In this document: piece by piece, positions 8,501 through 16,706 of the stretch
Position numbering within the stretch: position 1 is the first letter of the stretch
Layout of the letters: every line of letters starts with the position of its first letter
NCBI RefSeq assembly: GCF_052180275.1
Contig: NZ_CP197465.1
Span: 2,108,001-2,172,000, forward strand
Origin: Kumtagia sp052180275
GTDB taxonomy: Bacteria > Pseudomonadota > Alphaproteobacteria > Rhizobiales > Rhizobiaceae
Length of the DNA: 64,000 nt
Direction: 5' to 3'
Translations under genes and position numbers: made by a program
Notes under the pieces: generated by a model
The model's input: only the letters and a program-made list of their open reading frames with translations
Database searches by the model: none
Told to the model about the DNA's origin: nothing

Positions 8501-9757
8501 CTATTTTGCATAATCCCGCTCGTCGGAAATCACCTTGCCGTCATTGGGCAAGGCGCCCGGCTTCACCACGGTCACGCTGCCGCCGAGGCGCGTTGCGTCG
8601 CGCAGGGCCATGGCTACTGCGTTGGCGTCCAGCCCGTGTCCCGCCTTGGGTTCGACATGCAGCGTCATCGCGTCCATCTCGCCATTGCGGGTCACCACCA
8701 GCCGGGCGCGGGCAATCCCGGGCTGCCGGCGCGTTACGTCAGCGATCTGCGCGGGGTCGACGAACATGCCCTTGACCTTGGTGCGTTGGTCGGCGCGGCC
8801 CATCCAGCCGCGGATGCGAGTGTTGGTGCGGCCGCAAGGCGAGGGACCGGCAAGCACAGCCGAGAGGTCGCCGGTGCCGAGGCGGACCAGCGGATAGGCG
8901 GGATTGAAGCCGGTGACCACCACCTCGCCGACCTCGCCTTCGGGCACGGGATCGCCGGTGCCCGGCCGCACGATCTCGACGATGATGTGTTCGTTGACGA
9001 CCATTCCGGGATTGGGCGCGCCGTTCGGCCCCGCGGCCTCGTAGGCGATGACGCCGAATTCGGCGGTCGCGTAGCACTGCATGACCGAGACGCCACGCGA
9101 CAGATATTCACTTCTAAGCGACGGGAACAGGGCGCCCGCCGTTACCAGCGCCTTGCGGAACGAGGACAGGTCCTTGCCCATCTCGGCGGCACGGTCGAGC
9201 AGCACTTTCAGAAAATCTGGCGTGCCGCAATAGACCGACGGCTTCAGCCCGGCGGCCGCCTCGACCTGCAGGTCGGTGCTGCCGACGCCGGCGGGGAAGA
9301 CGGAACAGCCCAGCGCGCGGGCGCCGGCGTCGAGCAGGAAACCGCCGGGCGTCATGTGATGGCTGAAGGTGTTGTGGACGATGTCGCCTCGCCGGACGCC
9401 GGCCGCGAAAAAGGCGCGCGCCGTAGCGCGCCCCGCCTCCGGGCGGTCGTCTTCCGGCACCCAGATCGGGCCGGGCGACTGGAAGACGCGCCGGCCTGCG
9501 AGCGCGGCCGGGTCGGCAAGTCCGCCGAAGGGCGGGTCCTTCGCCTGGCTCGTCATGATGTCCGACTTGCGCAGGACGGCGAGTTTCGCCAGCGCCGCGC
9601 GGTCGGCTATGGTGGCGGGATCGATGCCGCCAAGCCGTTTGGCGAAGGCAGGGGCGGCTTGCTTGGCCCCGGCAAGGAAGACGGGCAATGCGGAAAACAG
9701 CGCGTCCTCACGTTGGTCGTGGGATCGTGTTTCAAGCGCGTCGAAGAATTCCGTCAT
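8501..9757 (-). CDS. Phenylacetate-CoA-ligase-like AMP-binding protein
   Basis: A 418-residue adenylate-forming enzyme of the PaaK-like branch of the ANL superfamily. Such enzymes activate a carboxylate with ATP and pass it to CoA. The core has the YGTPDFL-like CGTPDFLKVLLDRA segment, the VTAGALFPS stretch, the adenine-contacting motif QCYATAEFGVIAYE (family YGTTE/YGLTE), the LVRLGTGDLS aspartate loop and the GRADQRTKVKGMFVDPAQI hinge. It is shorter than PaaK (about 440) and the N-terminal P-loop is not clear: the region expected to hold SSGTTG reads FQSPGPIW. Phosphate-loop function may therefore be altered. The gene stands alone with no phenylacetate genes nearby, so the substrate is unknown. 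Confidence 0.75.
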   Translation of the reverse strand: MTEFFDALETRSHDQREDALFSALPVFLAGAKQAAPAFAKRLGGIDPATIADRAALAKLAVLRKSDIMTSQAKDPPFGGLADPAALAGRRVFQSPGPIWVPEDDRPEAGRATARAFFAAGVRRGDIVHNTFSHHMTPGGFLLDAGARALGCSVFPAGVGSTDLQVEAAAGLKPSVYCGTPDFLKVLLDRAAEMGKDLSSFRKALVTAGALFPSLRSEYLSRGVSVMQCYATAEFGVIAYEAAGPNGAPNPGMVVNEHIIVEIVRPGTGDPVPEGEVGEVVVTGFNPAYPLVRLGTGDLSAVLAGPSPCGRTNTRIRGWMGRADQRTKVKGMFVDPAQIADVTRRQPGIARARLVVTRNGEMDAMTLHVEPKAGHGLDANAVAMALRDATRLGGSVTVVKPGALPNDGKVISDERDYAK

Positions 9758-9803
9758 CGGCCGTTCCTCCGGATCGGGGGTGTTATGCCAAGGGTCATTT
9801 TGC

Positions 9804-9964
9804 TTGACCGTCGGCTCCGCCCCTCATCCACCTGCCGGCACCTTCTCCCCGTGAAGGACGGGGAGAAGGGAGAAGCTGCATGGTTGCGGCCAGCCTTCCT
9901 TCTCCCCGTTTTTCACGGGGAGAAGGTGCCGGCAGGTGGATGAGGGGCCGCACGAACGGTCAAA
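9804..9964. repeat. Long inverted-repeat element (dispersed Rhizobiales-type hairpin)
   Basis: Two perfect 37-bp arms (9819-9855 and 9912-9948) face each other across 56 bases. Outside them an 8-bp pair, TTGACCGT (9804-9811) and ACGGTCAA (9957-9964), continues the symmetry. The arm contains a CACCTTCTCCCCGTG core. It has no coding frame, lies between two minus-strand genes, and resembles a small non-autonomous (MITE-like) element. The core resembles the one at 36156-36363. Confidence 0.85.
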
Positions 9965-9982
9965 GTAAAACAGTCACCGGTA

Positions 9983-10657
9983 CTATCGCAGCACCCTGAT
10001 CCAGCGCGCAAGGTTGACGAGCGCGATCAGCGCTCCGGCGAGGTAGGTGAAGGCTGCCGCTCGCAACACGCCTTTCACTGCCGGCATGTCCTTGTCATCG
10101 ACGTAGCGGCCTTCCCTCAGGATCGGCAGTGCCTTGGAAAAGCTCGCGTCGATCTCGACAGGCAGCGTCACCAGCGTGAAGACGACGCGCACGGCGAGCA
10201 GGCCGATGCCGATGCCGGCGACAGCCAGGAAGGCGACCGGCGTGCGGGCCAGCGCGCCGAGGAAAGGCGAGGCGATGAAGAAGACGGACGCAAGGCGGTC
10301 CGTCGTCATGGCGAGTTTCGCCAATTTCTGGCGCAGGCCGAGCCAGCGGTCGCCATGCGCGTGCTGGATCGCGTGGCCGACCTCGTGCGCGGCGATGGCG
10401 ACGGCGGCGAGCGAGCGCCCGTCGTGATGCGGCCGCAACAGACGGACGGTGCGGCTTTCGGGATCGTAGTGGTCGCCCCGGTCGGTGGTCTCGACCTTGA
10501 CGTCTTTCAGGTCGAAGCGGTCGAGTAGGTGGCGGGCAAGCTCGCCGCCGGTGCCTTGCAGGTCCGGCCGGTCCTTGCCGTGCCGGTCGATGGTGAAGCG
10601 CACCCAGGCCTGCGGCAGGACGATGATGGCGAGCAGCGCGACGAGGAGGAAAACCAT
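9983..10657 (-). CDS. Membrane zinc metallopeptidase (YugP-like)
   Basis: A 224-residue integral membrane protein of the putative neutral zinc metallopeptidase group (Zn_peptidase_2, YugP type). A hydrophobic N-terminal span (residues 1-18) precedes a soluble part with the HEVGHAIQHAHGDRW motif. Its two histidines and glutamate form a HExxH zinc site on about residues 92-96. Two further membrane segments lie at about 120-165 and one at the C-terminus. The arrangement VRLLRPHHDGRSLAAVAIAAHEVGHAI is typical of the family. The physiological substrate is unknown. The gene is 22 bp downstream of the omp10-like gene and may be cotranscribed with it. Confidence 0.85.
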   Translation of the reverse strand: MVFLLVALLAIIVLPQAWVRFTIDRHGKDRPDLQGTGGELARHLLDRFDLKDVKVETTDRGDHYDPESRTVRLLRPHHDGRSLAAVAIAAHEVGHAIQHAHGDRWLGLRQKLAKLAMTTDRLASVFFIASPFLGALARTPVAFLAVAGIGIGLLAVRVVFTLVTLPVEIDASFSKALPILREGRYVDDKDMPAVKGVLRAAAFTYLAGALIALVNLARWIRVLR

Positions 10658-10679
10658 CGCCGCGCCGCGGCAACAGGCG

Positions 10680-11060
10680 TCAGGCCGTACCGGCGCCGCG
10701 CCGCGTCAACACGAACTGCTGGCCCGCAGAACTCGTGCAGTTGAGCTGGGTCGGGGCGACGAGGGCGCAATTCACGTTGGTGGTTGTCTTGCGGATCAGC
10801 GAAACCACGGTGATCTCGACAGTATTGCCGTTTACCTTGTAGCTGCCGTCGGCGAGCTTGTTGCCTGTGTCGAGCGCGTTGGTGGTGAAGACGCCGCCGG
10901 AAAGCCTCGACACCGCCACGCCGTCGCTGCTCAGCCAGTCGCCCTCGACGCCCGCCGCGGTTGCAGCCGGACCGGAAGGGCCGCCGCTGACGCAGCCGGA
11001 AATGCCGGCGGCCAGGATTGCGATGGCGGCTGCATAGCCCAGCCTGCGTGCTTCGATCAT
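10680..11060 (-). CDS. omp10: Omp10-like outer-membrane lipoprotein
   Basis: A lipoprotein of about 126 residues. The start at 11060 (MIEARRLGYAA) has a good AGGAGAGG ribosome site and gives a compact lipoprotein signal with lipobox ISG/C at about residue 22; the frame also opens further upstream. The mature part follows the Brucella Omp10 pattern closely: VEGDWLSSDGVAVSRLSGGVF, DTGNKLADGSYK, NCALVAPTQLNCTSSAGQQF and a final LTRRGAG. This fold is related to AprI/Inh-type small barrels. Omp10 is surface-associated in Brucella; its exact role is unknown. It is probably cotranscribed with the zinc metallopeptidase gene. The call comes from recognised sequence similarity. Confidence 0.85.
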   Translation of the reverse strand: MIEARRLGYAAAIAILAAGISGCVSGGPSGPAATAAGVEGDWLSSDGVAVSRLSGGVFTTNALDTGNKLADGSYKVNGNTVEITVVSLIRKTTTNVNCALVAPTQLNCTSSAGQQFVLTRRGAGTA

Positions 11061-11149
11061 CTTTGCGAATCCTCTCCTTGGACTATCGAAAAGCAATCGC
11101 CCTATTTCGGGGCGATTGCAAGTTCGACACTAGTCCTGTGGAAGTGCTG

Positions 11150-12595
11150 TCAGCGCACCAGGACGTTGCGGAACTGCCAGGGGTCTTTTTCGTCGATGTC
11201 CTCGGGAAACAGGCCCGGACGGCCCTCAAGCGGCGTCCAGTCGGTGTAATACCCCTCGACCGGTCCGAGATATTGTGACTGCACTTCGAGGCAGCGGCGG
11301 TAGTCGACCTCGTCGGTCTCGACGATGCCGGCGTTCGGGTTCTCCAGCGCCCAGACCATGCCGGCGAGCACCGCCGAGGTGACCTGCAGGCCGGTGGCGT
11401 TCTGGTAGGGCGCCAGCTTGCGCGCCTCCGCCAGCGACAGGTGCGAGCCGTACCAATAGGCATTCTTGTCGTGGCCGTAGAGCAGCACGCCGAGTTCGTC
11501 CGATCCGTCGACCAGTTCGGTCTCGTCCAGCACATGCAGGACGGGCTGCGCCTTGCCGGCCGCGCCGAACATCTCGTCCAGCGACAGCATCGCGTCGTTG
11601 CACGGATGGTAGGCGTAGTGGCAGGTCGGACGGAACGTCACGTCGCCGTGCTTGTCGCGGACGGTGAAGTAGTCGGAGATCGAGACCGCCTCGTTGTGGG
11701 TGACCAGGAAGCCGTATTGCGCGCCGAGCGTCGGGCACCAGGTGCGCACGCGCGTGTTGGCGCCCGGCTGCTCAAGAAAGATCGCCGACTTGGAGCCCTT
11801 CTTGTGCTTCTTGGCGTTCTTGGGAATCCATTTCTCATGCGTGCCCCAGCCGAGTTCGGCGGGCTGCAGGCCTTCCGAGATGAAGCCTTCGACGGACCAC
11901 GTGTTCCAGAACACGTTGAACGGTTTCGGGTTTTTCGTGCGCTGGGTGTCGCGCTCGGCGATGTGGACGCCCTTGACGCCCGCCTTTTTCATCAGTTTTG
12001 CCCAGCCCTCGCGGTCGCCGGCAGCCGGCTCATTGAACTCAAGGCCGATGTCGTTGGCGAGATTGACCAATGCCTGCTTGACGAACCAGGACACCATGCC
12101 GGGATTGGCGCCGCAGCAGGAGACTGCGGTGGTGCCGCCGGGATTCTTGCGGATCTCCTCGCGCACGGTCTCGCGCAAAGCGTAGTTGGTGCGGGAGGCG
12201 TTGCTGGCGTCCTTGTCGAAATAGAAGCCCAGCCATGGCTCGACGACGGTGTCGACATAGAGCACGCCGAGTTCGCGGCAGAGTTTCATCAGATCCAGCG
12301 AGCCGGTGTCGACCGACAGGTTGACGCAAAAACCCTGGCCGCCGCCTTCGGTGAACAGCGGCGTCAGCAGCTTCTTGTAGTTCTTCTTCGTGACCGATTC
12401 CTGGAGGAATTTGATGTTGCGCTCGTCGAGCAGCTTTTTGTCGGTGTCGCGCGGGTCGATGACCGTCATGCGCGCCTGATCGAATTTGAAATGGCGCTCG
12501 AGGAGAGGAAGCGTGCCGCGTCCGATCGAGCCGAAGCCGATCATTACCACTGGCCCGGTGATCTCACCGTAAACAGGCCATTTGTCTTTCGTCAT
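11150..12595 (-). CDS. hss: Homospermidine synthase
   Basis: NAD-dependent enzyme forming sym-homospermidine from two putrescines (or putrescine plus spermidine), the characteristic polyamine of many Rhizobiales. The 481-residue product starts MTKDKWPVYG and has a Rossmann nucleotide loop GFGSIGRGTLPLL (about residues 21-33). It also has the YVDTVVEPW segment, the CCGANPGMVSWFVKQAL catalytic-region motif and the saccharopine-dehydrogenase-like C-terminal half. Length matches bacterial homologs. Putrescine could come from the ornithine/lysine decarboxylase encoded at 33.3-34.4 kb, so the window holds two steps of one pathway at separate loci. Transcription starts within the roughly 200-bp region upstream, which has no other gene. 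Confidence 0.93.
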   Translation of the reverse strand: MTKDKWPVYGEITGPVVMIGFGSIGRGTLPLLERHFKFDQARMTVIDPRDTDKKLLDERNIKFLQESVTKKNYKKLLTPLFTEGGGQGFCVNLSVDTGSLDLMKLCRELGVLYVDTVVEPWLGFYFDKDASNASRTNYALRETVREEIRKNPGGTTAVSCCGANPGMVSWFVKQALVNLANDIGLEFNEPAAGDREGWAKLMKKAGVKGVHIAERDTQRTKNPKPFNVFWNTWSVEGFISEGLQPAELGWGTHEKWIPKNAKKHKKGSKSAIFLEQPGANTRVRTWCPTLGAQYGFLVTHNEAVSISDYFTVRDKHGDVTFRPTCHYAYHPCNDAMLSLDEMFGAAGKAQPVLHVLDETELVDGSDELGVLLYGHDKNAYWYGSHLSLAEARKLAPYQNATGLQVTSAVLAGMVWALENPNAGIVETDEVDYRRCLEVQSQYLGPVEGYYTDWTPLEGRPGLFPEDIDEKDPWQFRNVLVR

Positions 12596-12795
12596 TTTAT
12601 GCTAGTCCCTCCATTGAAGCTGGGAGTTGAGCCCGATCAGCGGGCAACCGTACCCGAACACCATAGAACAGTGTCACAATAAAGAGAAATCTCGGATTTT
12701 TATGATTCAGGGGTGCGGCTTCATATTCTGCACGTGGCAGCGGAACGCCTGCTGATTTAGCGAAAATTGCAAAAATCTATCGGCTGCGATGCCAC

Positions 12796-13770
12796 TCAAT
12801 AGTAGCGGAGGATGTGAGGCCGGGCTGGGTGTTCGGCGCCGTCATCGCCCCTTGGAATGCTGTCGAAGCCCCTGCCGGCCCATGGATTTATGCCGTCCCG
12901 CAGCCACATCAGCGTGTCCAGCCAGAAGCCCGAGGCGTGGCGGTCGTGGAACAGGCCGAAATGGCCGACCGTCTCCATGCCGAGGTCGGCCGGCGTCAGA
13001 AGGGCTTCGGACCGCGCCGCGCCGCGATAATAATCCAGCGCGCGGCGGACGGCGCGCGGCGTGGCGAATTCGTCGTCCGAGACGGTGACTGCCAGGATCG
13101 GCGCGGTGACGGCGGCAAATCGCCGAAGCACGTCCTGCCGCTCGGCGCGTGGATGGCTGCGTTCCATCCTCGCCCGGCGAAAGCTCCATTCGTTGGCGAC
13201 GCCGGCGGGCAGGTCCTCCAGCCAGCCGAGCCGCCTTCCGGGAAAATAGCCGCATGCGGCGGTGACAAGCGGCATGGCGACATGCCATTTCAGGAAGAGC
13301 CGCAGACGGCGCTCCGGCGCGTAGTCCGGCCAGTAGGCATATTGCGCGCCAACGGTGAGCATGCGGTCGATCGTCGGCGCGCTTTCGGCCAGGCCGGGCA
13401 GCACGCCGCCGATGCTGTGGCCGACGACGAGGCACTGGCTCTCCGGATCGCGGGCCTTGGCGAAACGCAGCACTGCGTCGAAATCCTGCTCGCCCCAATC
13501 GCGCCAGCGGTAGCCGCATCCGTGCAGGCGGGCCGGGCGGGACGCTCCGATGCCGCGATAGTCGTAGGTCAGGACGTCGAAGCGGTGGGCGGCGAGGAAG
13601 GCGGCGTAGCGCGCGTAATAGCGGGCGGGCACGCCGGTCGCGGGATTGACGATGACGGTCACCTTCCTGCCTCCGTGCGCTCCGGGCCAGAGATGTCCAC
13701 GCAGGACCACCCCGTCGCGGCAAGGGACAGTGATCTGCTGGCAGGCGTCGGCGATGGTCTGTTGCAGCAT
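12796..13770 (-). CDS. Alpha/beta hydrolase, serine aminopeptidase S33-like
   Basis: A hydrolase of about 324 residues from the ATG at 13770 (MLQQTIADACQQ), which has a GGGGAAG ribosome site. A frame extending to 13875 would run through the TetR promoter and start, so it is not chosen. The fold is an alpha/beta hydrolase with the strand-turn DYRGIGAS, nucleophile elbow VVGHSIGG (Ser at about residue 145), a later acid region AVTVSDDEFATP and the terminal histidine in ETVGHFGLF. Proteins of this type are often annotated as YheT-like or as esterases; the substrate is unknown. It is divergent from a TetR gene 80 bp away, which likely controls it. Confidence 0.8.
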   Translation of the reverse strand: MLQQTIADACQQITVPCRDGVVLRGHLWPGAHGGRKVTVIVNPATGVPARYYARYAAFLAAHRFDVLTYDYRGIGASRPARLHGCGYRWRDWGEQDFDAVLRFAKARDPESQCLVVGHSIGGVLPGLAESAPTIDRMLTVGAQYAYWPDYAPERRLRLFLKWHVAMPLVTAACGYFPGRRLGWLEDLPAGVANEWSFRRARMERSHPRAERQDVLRRFAAVTAPILAVTVSDDEFATPRAVRRALDYYRGAARSEALLTPADLGMETVGHFGLFHDRHASGFWLDTLMWLRDGINPWAGRGFDSIPRGDDGAEHPARPHILRYY

Positions 13771-13824
13771 GTGACGGACTTCCCCTTGCGCGGAAATGCT
13801 TAGCCCCACAGGTCGCTTGATTAC

Positions 13825-13838
13825 ACTCACTAGTCGGT
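13825..13838. promoter_or_regulatory. Possible TetR operator in divergent promoter
   Basis: The 80-bp gap between the hydrolase and tetR genes contains ACTCACTAGTCGGT, an imperfect palindrome around ACTAGT. It overlaps the expected promoter and ends 12 bases before the tetR start. Sites of the form ACCGACTAGTCGGT are common for TetR regulators. Function is inferred from position and symmetry only. Confidence 0.4.
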
Positions 13839-13850
13839 ATACATAAACCC

Positions 13851-14444
13851 ATGAGTTCGGCCGAACCCTCGACACGCGACCGTATCGTCGCCGCCGCTTC
13901 CGAGTTGTTCTACGGGGAGGGCATCCGCGCGGTCAGCGTCGACGCTGTGGCCGAAAAGGCCGGTCTCACAAAGCGCACGCTGTATTATCATTTCGCCAGC
14001 AAGGACGACCTGATCGCCGCCTATCTGCAGCAGCGGGAGCAGCCGAACCTGGCGCGGTTCCGGCGCTGGTACGCCGAGGCCGAGGGCGACGCCGCCGAGA
14101 AGACACGTGCTGTTTTCCGCAATCTCGCGCGTTCGGCGCGCCGGCCGAGCTGGAAAGGGTGCGCGTTCCTCCGCACGTCTGCGGAACTTGCCAACATGCC
14201 GGGACACCCGGCCATCAAGATCGGCGCCGCCCACAAGAAAGATTTTGAGATCTGGTTCGCGGCGACCTTCGAGGCTGAAGGGCTTGCCAACGCGGCCCTC
14301 CTGGCGCGGCAGGTTGTGCTGCTGCTCGACGGCTCCTTCGCCGTCGTCCTGCTGCATCGCGATCCCGCCTACATGGAGGCGGCGGGCGAGGCGGCTTTCA
14401 CCTTGGTGAATGCCGCCAGCAGGCGTGTGCTTGCTGGGAAATAA
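13851..14444 (+). CDS. TetR/AcrR family transcriptional regulator
   Basis: A 197-residue repressor-type regulator. The N-terminal helix-turn-helix (about residues 8-54) reads TRDRIVAAASELFYGEGIRAVSVDAVAEKAGLTKRTL in pattern, with the recognition helix followed by YYHFASKDDLI. The C-terminal ligand domain (about 75-195) includes GCAFLRTSAELANMPGHPA, resembling the TetR C-terminal group seen next to small-molecule hydrolases or oxidoreductases. It is divergent from the alpha/beta hydrolase gene, its most likely target, and probably represses itself. The ligand is unknown. Confidence 0.88.
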   Translation: MSSAEPSTRDRIVAAASELFYGEGIRAVSVDAVAEKAGLTKRTLYYHFASKDDLIAAYLQQREQPNLARFRRWYAEAEGDAAEKTRAVFRNLARSARRPSWKGCAFLRTSAELANMPGHPAIKIGAAHKKDFEIWFAATFEAEGLANAALLARQVVLLLDGSFAVVLLHRDPAYMEAAGEAAFTLVNAASRRVLAGK

Positions 14445-14465
14445 GAGAGCCGACCAGAACCGTCG

Positions 14466-15386
14466 CTAGGAGGCGGCGATCTCTTCCAGACGCTCGACCA
14501 GCCCTTGCCGGTCGGCGGTCAGACCCTTGTAGTCGAGTTGCGCCTCTTCCATCGCCGCCACCTGCTCCGCGAAGGATTTCGCCAGCACGGCGCGGTCGGG
14601 ATGTCCTCGCAGCACCGTCAGCGGATCGAGATGGATGCGGATGGTGAACAGGATGTCGCCGGAGACCGGCAGTTTTCGCAACGTCTGCCGCTCGACGCGG
14701 ATGACGGCGGCTTCGACCTCGCCATTGGGGAATTTCGAGGGGCGCTGCTCGGCACGTGCCGTCCGCTCAATGTTGGAGAGCGGATGATAGAGGTCGCGAT
14801 TGGCCTGGATGGACCAGTTCCACCGCAGCACGGGCTGCTCGACCTTGAGGCTGTCGAACATGCGGTTGATGAGTTCGGCCATGCGGGTTCCCGGCCCGAA
14901 GGCGGGGACGGGCTTGTGGATGTCCTGGAGCGGATGGCCGAATTTCTCCAGCAGCGACCAGGAGGAGGGGAAGCAGAGCGACCCGGCGGCAAGACGCCAT
15001 CCGGCCTCGCTCCGACGCATCAGGATGAGGTCTTCCTGGACCAGCAGCGAAGCGGTGCGCAAAGGCGCATGGCCTGTTTCAGCCGCCTGTCGCAGTCTCT
15101 GGGCAAGCGCCGCCTGCTCGGCCGGCAGCGGAAACAGGCGCGCCGCATGGGTCGAAAGGTGGGTGGCCGCCAGGTCAAGCACCTCCTGCTGGGCAGCGCG
15201 GGTGTCGGCCTCCTCGACGAAGACCTTTTCGGGAATGGTCGCGTAAAGCCGCGCCTTCTCGCCAAGATAGGCTTCGTAATGTCCGTCGATCTCCAGCCAG
15301 GTGCTGGGGTCGAGCGGTCTCAAGCCGATCGAGAACGGCTTCGACGAGCCGTCATAGGGCGTGTGGGTGGGGAGCAAGGTTACCAC
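14466..15386 (-). CDS. Heme-dependent oxidative N-demethylase family protein (DUF3445)
   Basis: A 306-residue protein of the DUF3445 family, described as heme-dependent oxidative N-demethylases acting on small amines. Recognisable stretches are PFSIGLRPLDPSTWLEIDGHYEAYLGEK at the N-terminus (in pattern), VQEDLILMRRSEAGWRLAAG, the very conserved FPSSWSLLEKFGHPLQDIHKPVP, and RMFDSLKVEQPVLRWNWSI. The last region includes the His and Trp/Asn residues around the heme pocket. It overlaps the 3' end of the ParE-like toxin gene by 7 bp on the same strand. No ferredoxin-reductase partner subunits are adjacent, so its electron donor must come from elsewhere. Confidence 0.85.
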   Translation of the reverse strand: MVTLLPTHTPYDGSSKPFSIGLRPLDPSTWLEIDGHYEAYLGEKARLYATIPEKVFVEEADTRAAQQEVLDLAATHLSTHAARLFPLPAEQAALAQRLRQAAETGHAPLRTASLLVQEDLILMRRSEAGWRLAAGSLCFPSSWSLLEKFGHPLQDIHKPVPAFGPGTRMAELINRMFDSLKVEQPVLRWNWSIQANRDLYHPLSNIERTARAEQRPSKFPNGEVEAAVIRVERQTLRKLPVSGDILFTIRIHLDPLTVLRGHPDRAVLAKSFAEQVAAMEEAQLDYKGLTADRQGLVERLEEIAAS

Positions 15387-15664
15387 TTTTCAGGTCGGTT
15401 TTGGCTCGTATGCCAAATGCGAAGAATGTAGAGAACGCCAGGACGCACCTTGTACGGAATAAGGTAGGGCAGCCCCGGAACCGACCACTCCCGCGTCTTG
15501 CCTGACGGGCTCGGCCTGCCAATCTCCGGATGGGCACGGATGAGGAGAAAAGCCTTTACAAGACGACCCGAGACATCATCCGCAGCGTTCTGGTTATCCA
15601 CGCCGATGTAGGCGCGTAGGGCCGACAGGTCGCGCTCAGCCGATCGGGATAGCTTGATCCTCAC
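15380..15664 (-). CDS. parE: ParE/RelE-family toxin
   Basis: A small basic protein of 94 residues with the ParE/RelE fold pattern. It has MRIKLSRSAERDLSALRAYI at the N-terminus, the middle HPEIGRPSPSGKTREWSVPGLPYLIPYKV, and the final strand VLYILRIWHTSQNRPEKW. The closing HxxQ/R motif is typical of ParE toxins. Its start overlaps the antitoxin stop at position 15664, so the pair is translationally coupled. Its end runs 7 bp into the DUF3445 gene, an unusually tight joint with a metabolic gene. Family members inhibit gyrase; that target is not proven here. Confidence 0.88.
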   Translation of the reverse strand: MRIKLSRSAERDLSALRAYIGVDNQNAADDVSGRLVKAFLLIRAHPEIGRPSPSGKTREWSVPGLPYLIPYKVRPGVLYILRIWHTSQNRPEKW

Positions 15665-15948
15665 TAGGCGACTTTGGATTTGCGAACACTGGGCGACGGC
15701 AGTTCGTTAGGTTTACCCCATGATTCGAGCCATTTTATCACTTCCTCGCCGTCGACTGTTTCGCCCCTTTCGATCTCAAGCTCCGCTTCTTCGATCGCCG
15801 CCAGATAGGCGCGGCGCTCGGCCAGATGCGCCTCGACGGCCTCCTTGACGATGAAGGCGCTGGAGCGCTGCGTCGCCTGGGCGTATTCCTCGAGTTCCCT
15901 CCGGGTCTCGGCGGGAAGGCGCACCGAAAAAGTTTCGCTCGCGGCCAT
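15664..15948 (-). CDS. Ribbon-helix-helix antitoxin (ParD/CopG-like)
   Basis: A 94-residue antitoxin from the ATG at 15948 (MAASETFSVRLP); an upstream TTG at 15978 would add ten residues. The N-terminal ribbon-helix-helix (FSVRLPAETRRELEEYAQATQRSSAFIVKEAVEAHL) should dimerise and bind its own promoter. The acidic C-terminus (EEAELEIERGETVDGEEVIKWLESWG) should wrap the ParE toxin. It is upstream of and coupled to the toxin gene, the usual antitoxin-first order. The short region before it (15949-16016) is the likely operator site. Confidence 0.88.
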   Translation of the reverse strand: MAASETFSVRLPAETRRELEEYAQATQRSSAFIVKEAVEAHLAERRAYLAAIEEAELEIERGETVDGEEVIKWLESWGKPNELPSPSVRKSKVA

Positions 15949-16016
15949 GGTATTGTTTCCGAACACAGGTGAACTCAAGCGAACGCAATGTATACGGCGT
16001 CGCCTTCGCCGTCAAA

Positions 16017-16706
16017 TTATTGCGTTCCGAAACCAGCCGCCGGTGCAGCGGAAATCCTGGCATCGATCAGTCCGCGCAGCGAATTGCCGACGAAGATTTT
16101 TTTCGCGGTCCAGAGATCGTGCAACGTCAGGACGGCTTCTCGCGCTCTGCCGCCATCCAGCAATTCTGCGCGCAGGACGCCGGGCAGTAGTCCGCATGAC
16201 AGCGCTGGCGTAAGCAGTGCTTTCTCGCCCATGTCGAGGAAAATGCTGGTGATCGTGCCCTCGCAGATTTCGCCGCGCTCGTTGAGCAGCAGCATCTCGT
16301 CGGCCTGCTCGCGCGGAAATTCGGCGCGGGCCGCTTCGTAGAGCGCGCGGCGGGTCGTCTTGTGGCGCAGCAACGGGTCGGATGAATCGAGCCGCGTGCC
16401 GGCGATGCGCAAGGTCCACACCGTGCCTTCCGGGAGCGGTTCGAAGGGTTGGGTCACGCCGGTCGCCGAACCGTCGGCGGTGAGCGCCAGCCGCACGCGC
16501 AGCGGACCACGCTCGCCCTCGCAGTTGTGCAGCGTCTCTTCAATGCGTTGAGGATCGGCCGGGAAACCGAGGGCGGCGGTGGACGCGTAAAGCCGCGCCA
16601 GATGCCGCTCCAGCCGGATGAAGCCGGCAGCGGGCTCCCAGCGCAGCGTCTCGATCAGGTCGAAGCCGGGACCGTTCCCGTGGCGAAGCGCGCCTTCAGC
16701 AGACAT
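16017..16706 (-). CDS. pabC: Aminodeoxychorismate lyase-like aminotransferase class IV protein
   Basis: Converts 4-amino-4-deoxychorismate to p-aminobenzoate and pyruvate in folate synthesis, using PLP. The start at 16706 (MSAEGALRHGNG) gives 229 residues and places the first 52 bp inside the 3' end of pabB. The frame further upstream is only antisense-like noise over pabB. Class IV features are FDLIETLRWEPAAGFIRLERHLARL, the PLP-lysine region in LLRHKTTRR (Lys at about residue 132), ADEMLLLNERGEICEGTITSIF, and TPALSCGLLPGVLRAELL. It is shorter than E. coli PabC (269). Overlap with pabB supports the folate assignment. Confidence 0.85.
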   Translation of the reverse strand: MSAEGALRHGNGPGFDLIETLRWEPAAGFIRLERHLARLYASTAALGFPADPQRIEETLHNCEGERGPLRVRLALTADGSATGVTQPFEPLPEGTVWTLRIAGTRLDSSDPLLRHKTTRRALYEAARAEFPREQADEMLLLNERGEICEGTITSIFLDMGEKALLTPALSCGLLPGVLRAELLDGGRAREAVLTLHDLWTAKKIFVGNSLRGLIDARISAAPAAGFGTQ

